Shown here piece after piece: positions 17,144 to 25,012 of a stretch of 48,982 nt of DNA. Each line of letters starts with the position of its first letter. The first letter of the stretch is position 1. Below the pieces are notes generated by a model. The model worked only from the letters and a program-made list of their open reading frames with translations, was not told the origin of the DNA and ran no database searches. Source of the stretch: Desulfobulbaceae bacterium S3730MH12 (lineage in GTDB: Bacteria > Desulfobacterota > Desulfobulbia > Desulfobulbales > Desulfocapsaceae); contig MAXH01000274.1 of assembly GCA_001750925.1 (NCBI GenBank), forward strand, positions 1 through 48,982, given 5' to 3'. Both the position numbers and the translations under genes were made by a program.

Positions 17144-18211
17144 CTATTTATCTGCTCCTGCAACAGCAGCTTCCTCAAAGGTGGCAACCTCTGTCAGAAT
17201 TGCCACCGCACCTTCGACAAGATTCATAGCCATTGCAGCTCCTGTACCTTCACCAAGGCGGAATTTAAGATCAAGCAGCGGTTTCCTGCACCCTAGAAGT
17301 TCCTGCATTGGTTTGTGTCCAGGCTCAACCGAGCGATGTGAAAAAACAAGATAATCGCGAATAAAAGGTTCAATTTTATAAGCTATCAAAGCCCCCGCCG
17401 TGGAAATAAAACCATCTATTAACACAGGTTTGTGATGTGCTGCAGCACCAAGTATTACCCCGGCAATACCGCCAATCTCAAAACCGCCAACCTTGGCGAG
17501 AATATCAAGACCATCACTCTTATCGATAGTGTTAACCTCTAACGCTTTTTTAATTACGCCAACCTTATGAGCAAGCTGTTGATCATCAAGTCCGGTTCCT
17601 CTTCCGGTCAACTCATCAACTGATTTTCCGGTACACACTGCTGCGATGGCCGTTGATGGAGTAGTATTACCGATACCCATATCCCCGGTACCGAACAGGT
17701 CAATCCTTGAAGCCAGTTCATTGGCAATATCAATACCGGATTCAACAGCCCTTTTAGCCATTGCCTTGCTCATTGCCGGACCAACAGCAATATTATCAGT
17801 TCCCAGACCGACTTTTTTATTTATTATCTTTCCGGCTGAAACCAGATCACCCAGGTCGGCAGCCACGCCCATATCCACAACATGCACCTCAGCTCCAACC
17901 TGTCGGGCTAAAGCATTAATACCGGCACCGCCGTTAACAAAGTTATACACCATCTGCGGAGTGACCTCACTTGGATATTTTGACACATTTTCTGCAACCA
18001 CCCCATGGTCACCAGCCATTGTAATAATAGCTTTTCTCTTAATATCAGGACTCATGCTCCCAGTGATTCCTGCAATATCAATTGCAAGATCCATTAGATC
18101 CCCAAGAGCCCAGTGTGGCATTGCGAGATTGTTAAGACGGTTTTCAGCCGACTCTCTCACCTCTGATTTCTGCGGATATATTTTTTCGACTGTTCTTTCC
18201 AGTAAGCTCAC
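17144..18211 (-). CDS. cobT: CobT, nicotinate-nucleotide-dimethylbenzimidazole phosphoribosyltransferase
   Basis: A 355-residue enzyme that activates the lower ligand base to alpha-ribazole phosphate. Visible motifs include MAGDHGVVAENVS, FVNGGAGINALARQ, GDMGIGNTTPSTA and the C-terminal catalytic Glu in RLGEGTGAAMAM. The start is GTG at 18211 with AAAGGA upstream. The CobT-CobS-CobC set encodes nucleotide-loop assembly; CobU, which makes the GDP-activated cobinamide, is not seen in the window. Confidence 0.96.
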   Translation of the reverse strand: MSLLERTVEKIYPQKSEVRESAENRLNNLAMPHWALGDLMDLAIDIAGITGSMSPDIKRKAIITMAGDHGVVAENVSKYPSEVTPQMVYNFVNGGAGINALARQVGAEVHVVDMGVAADLGDLVSAGKIINKKVGLGTDNIAVGPAMSKAMAKRAVESGIDIANELASRIDLFGTGDMGIGNTTPSTAIAAVCTGKSVDELTGRGTGLDDQQLAHKVGVIKKALEVNTIDKSDGLDILAKVGGFEIGGIAGVILGAAAHHKPVLIDGFISTAGALIAYKIEPFIRDYLVFSHRSVEPGHKPMQELLGCRKPLLDLKFRLGEGTGAAMAMNLVEGAVAILTEVATFEEAAVAGADK

Positions 18212-18265
18212 AGTAAATTCCTTTGTTTAATGTTTGATGTTTTCAGCGACACCTGATACTTAAGA

Positions 18266-18283
18266 GCTTTTTACGACGCCATT
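18266..18283 (-). repeat. GATGGCGTCG-family repeat at the end of cobC
   Basis: On the minus strand the repeat ATGGCGTCGTAAAAAGC starts inside the TAA stop codon of cobC. It continues into the 70 bp gap before cobT. Confidence 0.7.
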
Positions 18284-18866
18284 ATCCTTTGATGTTCAGA
18301 CCTGTCAATACCCCGAGATCACCGTAAAGTGCAACGGTGGAGAAACACCCCGGTTGTATATCGAAAATCATTTTCTTCTCAGGAGAAAGTCCAAGAAAGG
18401 TGCAGAGTAAATGCCGAATTGTTCCGCCATGAGCGATGATAAGAATTCGGTCATCTATCGAGGCCACCACTCTCCGGGAAAATAATTCAACCCTCTTGTT
18501 AAAATTCTTGACACATTCCCCATCAGGAAAACAGAAAGTTTCGCTACTTATCCGCCAATTCTCAATCAACTCCTGGTCCGTAGTAGTGATTTCTGCAAAA
18601 CTGTGCCCTTCCCATCTGCCAAAATCAATTTCTCTCAAATTGTCTATAATTTCCATAGATGTATCGAGAGAGAGAAGTTCCATTGTTTCTCTGCACCGTT
18701 TCATAGGACTGCAGAAAATTTGTTCTATATGCATCGAAGATAGTATTCTACTGGTTCGCTGCACCTGCTCTTTTCCCACTTCAGCCAGGGAAATATCTGT
18801 TGAACCAACATACAAACCGTTTAAGGGTGTGGCTCCATGACGTAATAGATACAACTCTTTATTCAT
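18282..18866 (-). CDS. cobC: CobC-type alpha-ribazole phosphatase (histidine phosphatase family)
   Basis: A 194-residue histidine phosphatase. It opens with LYLLRHGATPLNG, the phosphohistidine motif, and has a second catalytic His in IAHGGTIRHLL and the conserved Glu in LREIDFGRWEGHSF. The family also includes phosphoglycerate mutases, but position at the head of the cobT-cobS group supports alpha-ribazole-5'-phosphate (or cobalamin phosphate) as substrate. No cobalamin riboswitch was recognised in the 158 bp upstream, though this is only a visual search. Confidence 0.88.
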   Translation of the reverse strand: MNKELYLLRHGATPLNGLYVGSTDISLAEVGKEQVQRTSRILSSMHIEQIFCSPMKRCRETMELLSLDTSMEIIDNLREIDFGRWEGHSFAEITTTDQELIENWRISSETFCFPDGECVKNFNKRVELFSRRVVASIDDRILIIAHGGTIRHLLCTFLGLSPEKKMIFDIQPGCFSTVALYGDLGVLTGLNIKG

Positions 18867-19002
18867 CGATTACACTTGTCCCATAAATTTTCAATCCTCG
18901 GAAATTGCGCTCACAATAACCTGTATGAGTTAACTTTGAGCCAAGGAAATCTACACTGAATGTTAGAAAAATTGCAACAACGAAGCAGAAAGAGATGTTT
19001 TC

Positions 19003-19020
19003 AACACCAATAATGGTGTT
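19003..19020 (-). terminator. Small palindrome after the PAQR gene
   Basis: AACACCA and TGGTGTT form an inverted repeat with a 4-base loop just past the stop of the hemolysin III-like gene. There is no strong U run, so a terminator role is tentative. Confidence 0.35.
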
Positions 19021-19024
19021 TAAA

Positions 19025-19687
19025 CTAAAAAAGCGTCGGCAGAAAATATCCTTTAAACCCGGAGATGATTGTCAGAAGGTGCAATATTGCTCCTCCAGTT
19101 ACGAAGATATGGAAAATCTCATGGAATCCGAAAAAACCGGGAAGAGGGTCAGGTTTCTTTAATGCATAAATTACCGCTCCGATGGTATAAGAAATTCCAC
19201 CAGCCACAAGGAGAGTGAGGGAGGTTGGTTCCATTGTTTTGAACAGGGTCGCTATGGGAATAAGTACAATCCAACCCATAAGAAGATAAATAAGCGTTCC
19301 GATAAGTCGTGGCGCATTGATAAAAATAAGTTTGAATACAGTTCCGAAAAGCACAAGCGCCCATTGAGCAAACAGTATCCCCCACTTCATTTTCCCGTCA
19401 AGATATATATAACAGATAGGAGTATAAGTTCCTGCGATAAGAAAAAAAATGGCAGAGTGATCCAGCTTTCTCCAGACTGAGTTATCATTTTCTTTCTGCT
19501 TATTCGAATGATACAGAAAACTCGCACTAAAAAGAAAGATTGCCGATAGGCCATAAACTAAAGAGACGATCTGAGCTGCAGTATTGCCGGATGAAATAAC
19601 CAGCAATATGACAGTTCCGATTACCATTATTGGCACTGTCGCTGCGTGGCTATAGGCAGATATTTTTTCTGAATCAGGAATATTCAT
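19025..19687 (-). CDS. PAQR/hemolysin III family membrane protein
   Basis: A 220-residue protein with about seven membrane segments and the PAQR family features: an early SAYSHAATVP segment, SASFLYHSNKQ, WRKLDHSAIFFLIAGTYTP and the C-terminal GFHEIFHIFVTGGAILH with clustered metal-binding His residues. Members are called hemolysin III, but a metal-dependent hydrolase or receptor-like role is thought more likely. It lies 15 bp after the YcaO-TPR gene and probably shares its transcript. Confidence 0.9.
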   Translation of the reverse strand: MNIPDSEKISAYSHAATVPIMVIGTVILLVISSGNTAAQIVSLVYGLSAIFLFSASFLYHSNKQKENDNSVWRKLDHSAIFFLIAGTYTPICYIYLDGKMKWGILFAQWALVLFGTVFKLIFINAPRLIGTLIYLLMGWIVLIPIATLFKTMEPTSLTLLVAGGISYTIGAVIYALKKPDPLPGFFGFHEIFHIFVTGGAILHLLTIISGFKGYFLPTLF

Positions 19688-19702
19688 CAGGTGACAATTA
19701 AA

Positions 19703-21454
19703 CTATTCGCCTTTTTCCACAAGCTGATCCAGCAGATCACGTGCAAAATCGAGATTTGAATCGAGGGTTAAGGCCAAAGTCAGAAATTCGACAGCCAGTT
19801 CATTTTTCCCGGTTTTATGATAATTCACTCCTAGGTTGGCATAGTCAATTCCTGAGGCCGGATTAAGATCGACAGCTCTTTTGAAATGGTTTATAGCGTT
19901 TTCATATTCCTGCTTTTTAAAAAAACAGACACCTAATGTATTGTGCAAATCCGGTCTTTCTTCATCTTCCTGCAGGCCACGTATTAATGTTTCAATTGCC
20001 TCATCAACTCTTTCTAGATCCTTTAAACAGCTGCCCTTATAGGAATAGATATAGGGAAGATCCTCCTTTTCAGGTTTAAGCGCAAGTGCGTTATCAAAAT
20101 GCTCAATAGCTGATTCAGGAAATCCCATATTAAAAAAATTACGGCCTCTGTAAAATTCAAGGTAATATGCCTGGGGCAGGAGTTCTTCCATTTCCCGAAA
20201 TTTCTTTTCAAGCAATTCAGAATCCGTCACAAGATCCATCAATAATTTTGCAGCAAAAAGACCGGCATCATTAATCCTCGACCTCTCCCTGAAATGTGCC
20301 CCGGGAATAATTGTGTAAAGTGCCGGAATTTTTAATCCGTCATGGGTGACATCTATCATAAATATTTCCATGTCGATCGACCTTAACGCATCAATGCAAT
20401 TGTCAATTTCAACTCTCATATTGTTATTCGAGAGATTTTTTATATCCTGGATGGCAACACTGGTTTGTGTTTCGGTCAGATATTCCACCTCCTCCATTGA
20501 CAGTGGTTTAGGCAGGCCCGAAGCAACATAATTGGAGTCGGTATTAAAATCCCCGGCCAGCTGTGCAACCTCGGTAACTGCTCTTATAAGAGCCTTTTCA
20601 GGATCCGGAGTTGTACCGGCAGTATAGACTATCTCACTTCTGCCGGGAAATGTTGACCGATCGATTGCAAGTGCCCCTACGGTACAGAGTCCTGTATCAA
20701 GTGTGAAATCATTGAGGTAGAGTTCAATATTATTATCTTCAAACTTTTTTATTAACCTCTGACCGATCTTATCTTTGACCGAGTCTTTTTCAATTTTAGG
20801 GGTCTCAAGTTTTTGATTATTGATAAGCGAACAGACATGCCTTTCAACTATTTCACATATTCCCTGCAGAGCTGCTTCTTCACGGGTGTTGCCGGCGGAT
20901 GGTCCGTTAAATTCATTTATTGCATAAAACCAGGAGAAAGGGATGAGAATATCTTCTTTTAAACTTATATTGGTGGCCCATGTCCACTGCATTGGAATGT
21001 CTTCCAGCAGTTGCCGTAACAGTTCAATTTCCGTATTGACATCATGAACTGAATCAAGAAGATACTGCATGTCAAGGACAGGATATCCAGCCTGGGTCAT
21101 TGTTCTGTAATCTCCTGTGAGAAAATTTCCCACATTGCTTTTGAACGAAAAAAATGAAAATCTCTCAGCAAGTTCCATACAGGCCGAGGCCTCAGCCTGT
21201 ATGGGGGATGCCCCTTTTCCCATCTGCTTTTTTGTTCCTGTCAGGGATAGTGCATCTTCACCGCACACACTGAAATAAACGGGTATATCCAGGCGACCAC
21301 TATCGATACGTTTCACTTCACTGAGGATTTTCAAATCGAGGTTTTCAACTTTTTTGTAAAAAGAATCTAACGTCTCTTCCGGGGTAATTGCCTTATCCTG
21401 ATCTGTAGTATATGCCTTGAAACAATCTTCGAATTGAATTGATTTTTTTTTCAT
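19703..21454 (-). CDS. YcaO-domain protein with C-terminal TPR repeats
   Basis: A 583-residue protein. Residues about 60-410 form a YcaO domain, an ATP-dependent backbone-modifying fold: GKGASPIQAEASACMELAER (79-98) and SAGNTREEAALQGICEIVER (186-205) carry the ATP/Mg-binding Glu residues. Residues about 430-580 are four TPR-like repeats. The end lacks the Pro-rich PxPxP tail of azoline-forming cyclodehydratases. No precursor peptide, E1-like partner, TfuA or dehydrogenase is nearby, so it is not a typical RiPP cluster; thioamidation of a protein such as a ribosomal component is one possibility. The frame starts with nine A residues after the ATG. Confidence 0.9.
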   Translation of the reverse strand: MKKKSIQFEDCFKAYTTDQDKAITPEETLDSFYKKVENLDLKILSEVKRIDSGRLDIPVYFSVCGEDALSLTGTKKQMGKGASPIQAEASACMELAERFSFFSFKSNVGNFLTGDYRTMTQAGYPVLDMQYLLDSVHDVNTEIELLRQLLEDIPMQWTWATNISLKEDILIPFSWFYAINEFNGPSAGNTREEAALQGICEIVERHVCSLINNQKLETPKIEKDSVKDKIGQRLIKKFEDNNIELYLNDFTLDTGLCTVGALAIDRSTFPGRSEIVYTAGTTPDPEKALIRAVTEVAQLAGDFNTDSNYVASGLPKPLSMEEVEYLTETQTSVAIQDIKNLSNNNMRVEIDNCIDALRSIDMEIFMIDVTHDGLKIPALYTIIPGAHFRERSRINDAGLFAAKLLMDLVTDSELLEKKFREMEELLPQAYYLEFYRGRNFFNMGFPESAIEHFDNALALKPEKEDLPYIYSYKGSCLKDLERVDEAIETLIRGLQEDEERPDLHNTLGVCFFKKQEYENAINHFKRAVDLNPASGIDYANLGVNYHKTGKNELAVEFLTLALTLDSNLDFARDLLDQLVEKGE

Positions 21455-21554
21455 TATCTTTAATTATCACTTATTTTGGCTTAAATTTTAATATGTTTCT
21501 TCCTCTGGATATTTCCGGGGATGCCCAGGAAGTGCTGACCATCAATCAATGTAG

Positions 21555-22049
21555 TTATGCTTTGGATATTTTCAATAATGCAGCCAGCATCTTTTTGTAA
21601 CGGCTGGCCAAAATATCATTTGAGGTAAAAATTCGTGCTATCCTTTCCTGATCTTTATTCAGGCTGATAGCAATCGTCACTCGATCCTTGGGAAGGATAT
21701 CCTCTGCCCTTTCACTCCATTCGATGATTGTTAACCCATCAAGGTAGAAATACTCTTCAAAACCAAGGTCAATAACATCGCCAGAACCATTCAATCGATA
21801 AAAATCCATATGGTATAAAGGAATTACTCCTTTGTACTCATGCATAATTGTATAGGAAGGGCTTGTAACATAACAGTTGGAAGGCACACCCAATCCACGT
21901 GCTATTGCCTGGGTCATGGTCGTTTTTCCGGCGCCGAGACAACCATTGAGGCAGATCACATCTCCCGACTGCGCAATATTGCCAATGATAAGGCCTAACC
22001 TTTCTGTGTCTTGAATACTGTTAAGATTGAATAGGAAATTTTCTAACAT
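21555..22049 (-). CDS. tsaE: TsaE, tRNA threonylcarbamoyladenosine biosynthesis ATPase
   Basis: TsaE is the ATPase that works with TsaB and TsaD in t6A37 synthesis on tRNA. The 164-residue protein has Walker A GCLGAGKTT (36-44), SPSYTIMHEYKG, YHMDFYRL and IIEWSERAED, all typical. It lies 100 bp upstream of the YcaO gene. A GATGGCGTCG repeat lies 10 bp upstream of its start. Confidence 0.96.
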   Translation of the reverse strand: MLENFLFNLNSIQDTERLGLIIGNIAQSGDVICLNGCLGAGKTTMTQAIARGLGVPSNCYVTSPSYTIMHEYKGVIPLYHMDFYRLNGSGDVIDLGFEEYFYLDGLTIIEWSERAEDILPKDRVTIAISLNKDQERIARIFTSNDILASRYKKMLAALLKISKA

Positions 22050-22059
22050 AATAATTCTT

Positions 22060-22128
22060 GATGGCGTCGTAAAAACGCGAATTGTCCATTATTCTGATAA
22101 ATACGATTATTGCCACAACGTCATAAGA
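22060..22128 (+). repeat. GATGGCGTCG-family repeat, long form
   Basis: GATGGCGTCGTAAAAA (22060-22075) is followed by a stretch ending CCACAACGTCATAAG that resembles the one after the copy at 24897. It fills the gap between the solute-binding protein gene and tsaE and reaches the 3' end of the former. Confidence 0.65.
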
Positions 22129-23897
22129 AGCTGAAATGGATTATAGTAAAGGGGCAATTGATCAGGAAAATGAAATTCATTATAGTAACTCACTCTGTGG
22201 GTGTCCAGATACCAGTTAGGAATCAGGTAGTAGCCATACCAAAGTACACGATCAAGAGCTTTACATGCGGCAACTAACTGGTCTCTGTTTTCAGCATAAA
22301 TAATTTTGTCTATCAGGCTATCCACCACAACAGATTGTATCCCGCCATAATTTTTCGAGCCATTAATTGCAGCAGCTGTCGAATGCCAGAAGTTTCGCTG
22401 TTCATTTCCCGGGGAGAGTGATTGCCCATAAGTTGTAACAATCATATCAAAATCAAACGTCTTTAATCTTTCCGTATAGAGTGTGGGATCAATAGTTCTG
22501 TAACGGACTTTTATTCCAAGTTTTTTTAAATTTCTGACATAGGAAGCCATCACTCTTTCAAACGACGGGGATACAAGCAGGATATCAAACTCAAATTTTT
22601 TTCCCTGCTGATTGGTTAAGACTCCTTCCCTGATTGACCAGCCGGATTCACTGAGAAGTTTTTTCGCCATTTTCAGATGAGTTCTGATTCCATGTTTGCC
22701 AATAGTTGTTGGTGCTGACAGAGGTTGAATAAAAATTTCTTCAGGCAATGTACCACGAAACCGGTTCAGATATTCAAGCTCAAGGCCTTCGGGCAGTCCG
22801 GTTGCAGCAAGATAGGAGTTGCTGAAGAAAGAATTAGTCCTGGTATATTGATCGTGAAAGAGCGATTTATTGATCCATTCAAAATCAAGGGCCAGCCCTA
22901 AAGCCTGCCGTACCTTCGGGTCTTTAAAGAGATCCCGTCTGGTATTCATCAAGAACCCCTGCATTCCCGCATTATTAAAATGGACAAGGTTCTTTTTTAT
23001 GACTTTCCCGGAAGAAAACTTCGGCCCTTTCATATCCCTTGCCCACTGTTTGGCTATATTAATTGAGATAAAGTCGAACTCCCCGGCTTTGAAGGCCTCA
23101 AGGGCCACTATCTGGTCTTTATAGTATTTAACTACGATTTCATCGAAGTTGAACATACCTTTTCTGGTTGGAGAGTCCTGCGCCCAGTACTGTTTATTTC
23201 TCTTATATGTTATTGTTTTACCAGGCTTGACATGAGAGACAACATAAGGGCCTGACGCAACAGGAGGGGTAAGACCACCATTCTTTTGATTTGTGCCGAA
23301 GCCAGTTTTCTCATAGAACTTTTTTGATAAAATACGCATCTGGCTTGCTATAAGATGGAGTTCCCTGTTCTTTCTGGCAAAATTAAATTTGATTTTCCGT
23401 TCACCCATTTTTTCAGTCCCTGCAATATCTTTGTAATAATAGGGATAGGCGGGATGTACCTTATCACTTTTAAACATATCAAGCGTATAGGCAACATCAT
23501 CCACTGTGACAGGGCTGCCATCGGAAAATTGTGCTTTTTTATTTATTGTATAGGTAACCGACATCTTGTCGGCGGCAAGCACTATATCTTCAGCTATCAA
23601 CCCATAGGCTGCAAAAGGTTCATCTAAACTTGTCACCGCAAGGGGCTCAAAAACAAGCATTTCAAGACCTAAAGGTGCCTCACCTTTGCGGGTGAAAGGA
23701 TTCATTTTGTCAAAACTGCCGATGTCGTGGAGGACGAGTCTGCCTCCCTTTACAGAATCAGGGGAAGTGTAATCAAATTGAATGAAGTCAGGCGGATATT
23801 TCAGTGAATCGTCAATCGAAATCCCATGAGCAGCAAAAAGAAGCGTTGGTATACAGAGAATAATTAAAGCTGAGAAAACTGTCCGTTTTATTTTCAT
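22107..23897 (-). CDS. Extracellular solute-binding protein family 5 (YejA-like)
   Basis: A 596-residue periplasmic binding protein of the peptide/nickel ABC family. A signal peptide spans about 1-22. The mature start HGISIDDSLKYPPDFIQFDY and GGRLVLHDIGSFDKMNPFT resemble YejA, the binding protein of an oligopeptide importer that in enterobacteria also takes up microcin C. No permease (yejBE) or ATPase (yejF) genes are adjacent, so it is an orphan here and the partner complex must lie elsewhere. Confidence 0.88.
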   Translation of the reverse strand: MKIKRTVFSALIILCIPTLLFAAHGISIDDSLKYPPDFIQFDYTSPDSVKGGRLVLHDIGSFDKMNPFTRKGEAPLGLEMLVFEPLAVTSLDEPFAAYGLIAEDIVLAADKMSVTYTINKKAQFSDGSPVTVDDVAYTLDMFKSDKVHPAYPYYYKDIAGTEKMGERKIKFNFARKNRELHLIASQMRILSKKFYEKTGFGTNQKNGGLTPPVASGPYVVSHVKPGKTITYKRNKQYWAQDSPTRKGMFNFDEIVVKYYKDQIVALEAFKAGEFDFISINIAKQWARDMKGPKFSSGKVIKKNLVHFNNAGMQGFLMNTRRDLFKDPKVRQALGLALDFEWINKSLFHDQYTRTNSFFSNSYLAATGLPEGLELEYLNRFRGTLPEEIFIQPLSAPTTIGKHGIRTHLKMAKKLLSESGWSIREGVLTNQQGKKFEFDILLVSPSFERVMASYVRNLKKLGIKVRYRTIDPTLYTERLKTFDFDMIVTTYGQSLSPGNEQRNFWHSTAAAINGSKNYGGIQSVVVDSLIDKIIYAENRDQLVAACKALDRVLWYGYYLIPNWYLDTHRVSYYNEFHFPDQLPLYYNPFQLLMTLWQ

Positions 23898-23922
23898 TTG
23901 TAACTAAGTCCTATGAAATGAA

Positions 23923-23958
23923 TTTCACAACAATGACACCGCTTCGCTGTTATGAAAG
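23923..23958 (-). repeat. CTTTCATAACAG-family repeat, inverted copy
   Basis: On the minus strand CTTTCATAACAGCGAAGCGG followed by TGTCATTGTTGTGAAA matches the copy at 12414 at nearly every position. It lies in the 108 bp gap between the YrbL-like gene and the solute-binding protein gene. Confidence 0.7.
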
Positions 23959-24005
23959 TCGGGGTTGGGAGGACCCTGAAAGCATCCTTTTATCAGTCTA
24001 CTACC

Positions 24006-24614
24006 TCATCTTTTGTAGCCGGTTATGGCAAATATATGTTTAAGGCTGGCGTTTTCTTCGATGTAATATCGCCACTTATCTTTAATTATTTTGTGTGCAT
24101 AATGTGTCGAAAAATCAGCTAGCTTAATGAACTGGGGATTGCCAATACCGTCAATAAGCACAAGTTTTTTCTTATTTTCTGATGTGTAATGGACGAGTAG
24201 ATTGTGGGGAGCCGGATCGCTGATGATAATATTGTGCTGGAGCAGATGTTCAAATAGGTCACTCAAAAGATAGACAATTTCCGCAGGTTGCAAGCAGGGC
24301 TCAGCCTTGCCGGCCACATGGTCAGAAAGCATCACTGATTTCTTGCCGTCAAAATCTCGAATAAGGTCAAAAACCATTCCTTTTCCCTTTGTTGTCAAAC
24401 AGTATCCATGGAATCGTGTTATTCGCTCGAAGGGTTTTTTTCTTAGATGGTAGAGCCGTAAACTGTTTATTTCTCTTTTAACCGAACGTTGTTTCTTTTG
24501 GTTGAAAGTTATTTTTATGCACTTCAATGGATCATCCGGGTGCTGGTAGACTTCTCGCACACCACCTTTACCGATGAGTAACGTTTCGTCTAACCTCAGG
24601 ATCTTATTTTTCAT
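24006..24614 (-). CDS. YrbL-family protein (kinase-like fold)
   Basis: A 202-residue protein resembling YrbL, named in enterobacteria as a PhoP-network protein. It has a kinase-like architecture: a glycine-containing loop with LIGKGGVREVYQHPDDP, a lysine strand CIKITF, and a catalytic-loop-like segment IISDPAPHNLLVHY. The DFG-like position reads LIDGIG. Biochemical function is not established for the family; some members lie near polysaccharide genes. No such genes are adjacent here. Confidence 0.85.
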   Translation of the reverse strand: MKNKILRLDETLLIGKGGVREVYQHPDDPLKCIKITFNQKKQRSVKREINSLRLYHLRKKPFERITRFHGYCLTTKGKGMVFDLIRDFDGKKSVMLSDHVAGKAEPCLQPAEIVYLLSDLFEHLLQHNIIISDPAPHNLLVHYTSENKKKLVLIDGIGNPQFIKLADFSTHYAHKIIKDKWRYYIEENASLKHIFAITGYKR

Positions 24615-25012
24615 ATATAACCACTGTATTAATTATCAATAGGTAATTACTTCCTTACTGGTTGTTTAGTTTTTGTGCTCAAAACCGTAAGATACTATGT
24701 CCCGGGAGGGAAAATGGTAAAAATGGGTGCACTTTGCATCAAACAAAAAGGTTTAAAAGAATGTTACACCAAACAACCTCAGTTGGCTTTATGGCCGATA
24801 TAAAATGGGTGATGTCCTGGTCATAATACTATAGTAAAGTTACCTGTTATCTTGTATCGTGTGCAGTCTATTTAACTTGAGAGCAAACTGATCTTTGATG
24901 GCGTCGTAAAAAGCACCATATTCGAGGCGCATAATTTTTATCATTACGGCAACGAAGCAGGTGAAGAGTTCTGACAACACCATCATCTCTTTATACACCG
25001 GAGTTTATACAA
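24615..25012 (+). other. 400 bp gap upstream of leuC: small ORFs and a repeat
   Basis: The gap holds a 29-codon ORF (24714-24803) with GGGAGG upstream, a 9-codon ORF (24805-24834) reading MGDVLVIIL, and a GATGGCGTCG-family repeat from 24897. The 9-codon frame is rich in Val, Ile and Leu and lies 180 bp before leuC, which would suit a leader peptide, but it has no ribosome binding site of note and no clear attenuator hairpin follows. A promoter for leuCD and one for the divergent YrbL-like gene should also be here; none could be assigned. Confidence 0.4.
24897..24962 (+). repeat. GATGGCGTCG-family repeat, long form, before leuC
   Basis: GATGGCGTCGTAAAAAGC (24897-24914) is followed by a diverged copy of the same long tail as at 22060, ending ATTACGGCAACGAAGCAGG. 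It is 50 bp upstream of leuC. Confidence 0.65.

Noticed and set aside
18867-19024. Cobalamin riboswitch upstream of cobC
   Set aside because: No B12-box-like sequence or long structured leader was recognised by eye in this 158 bp gap.
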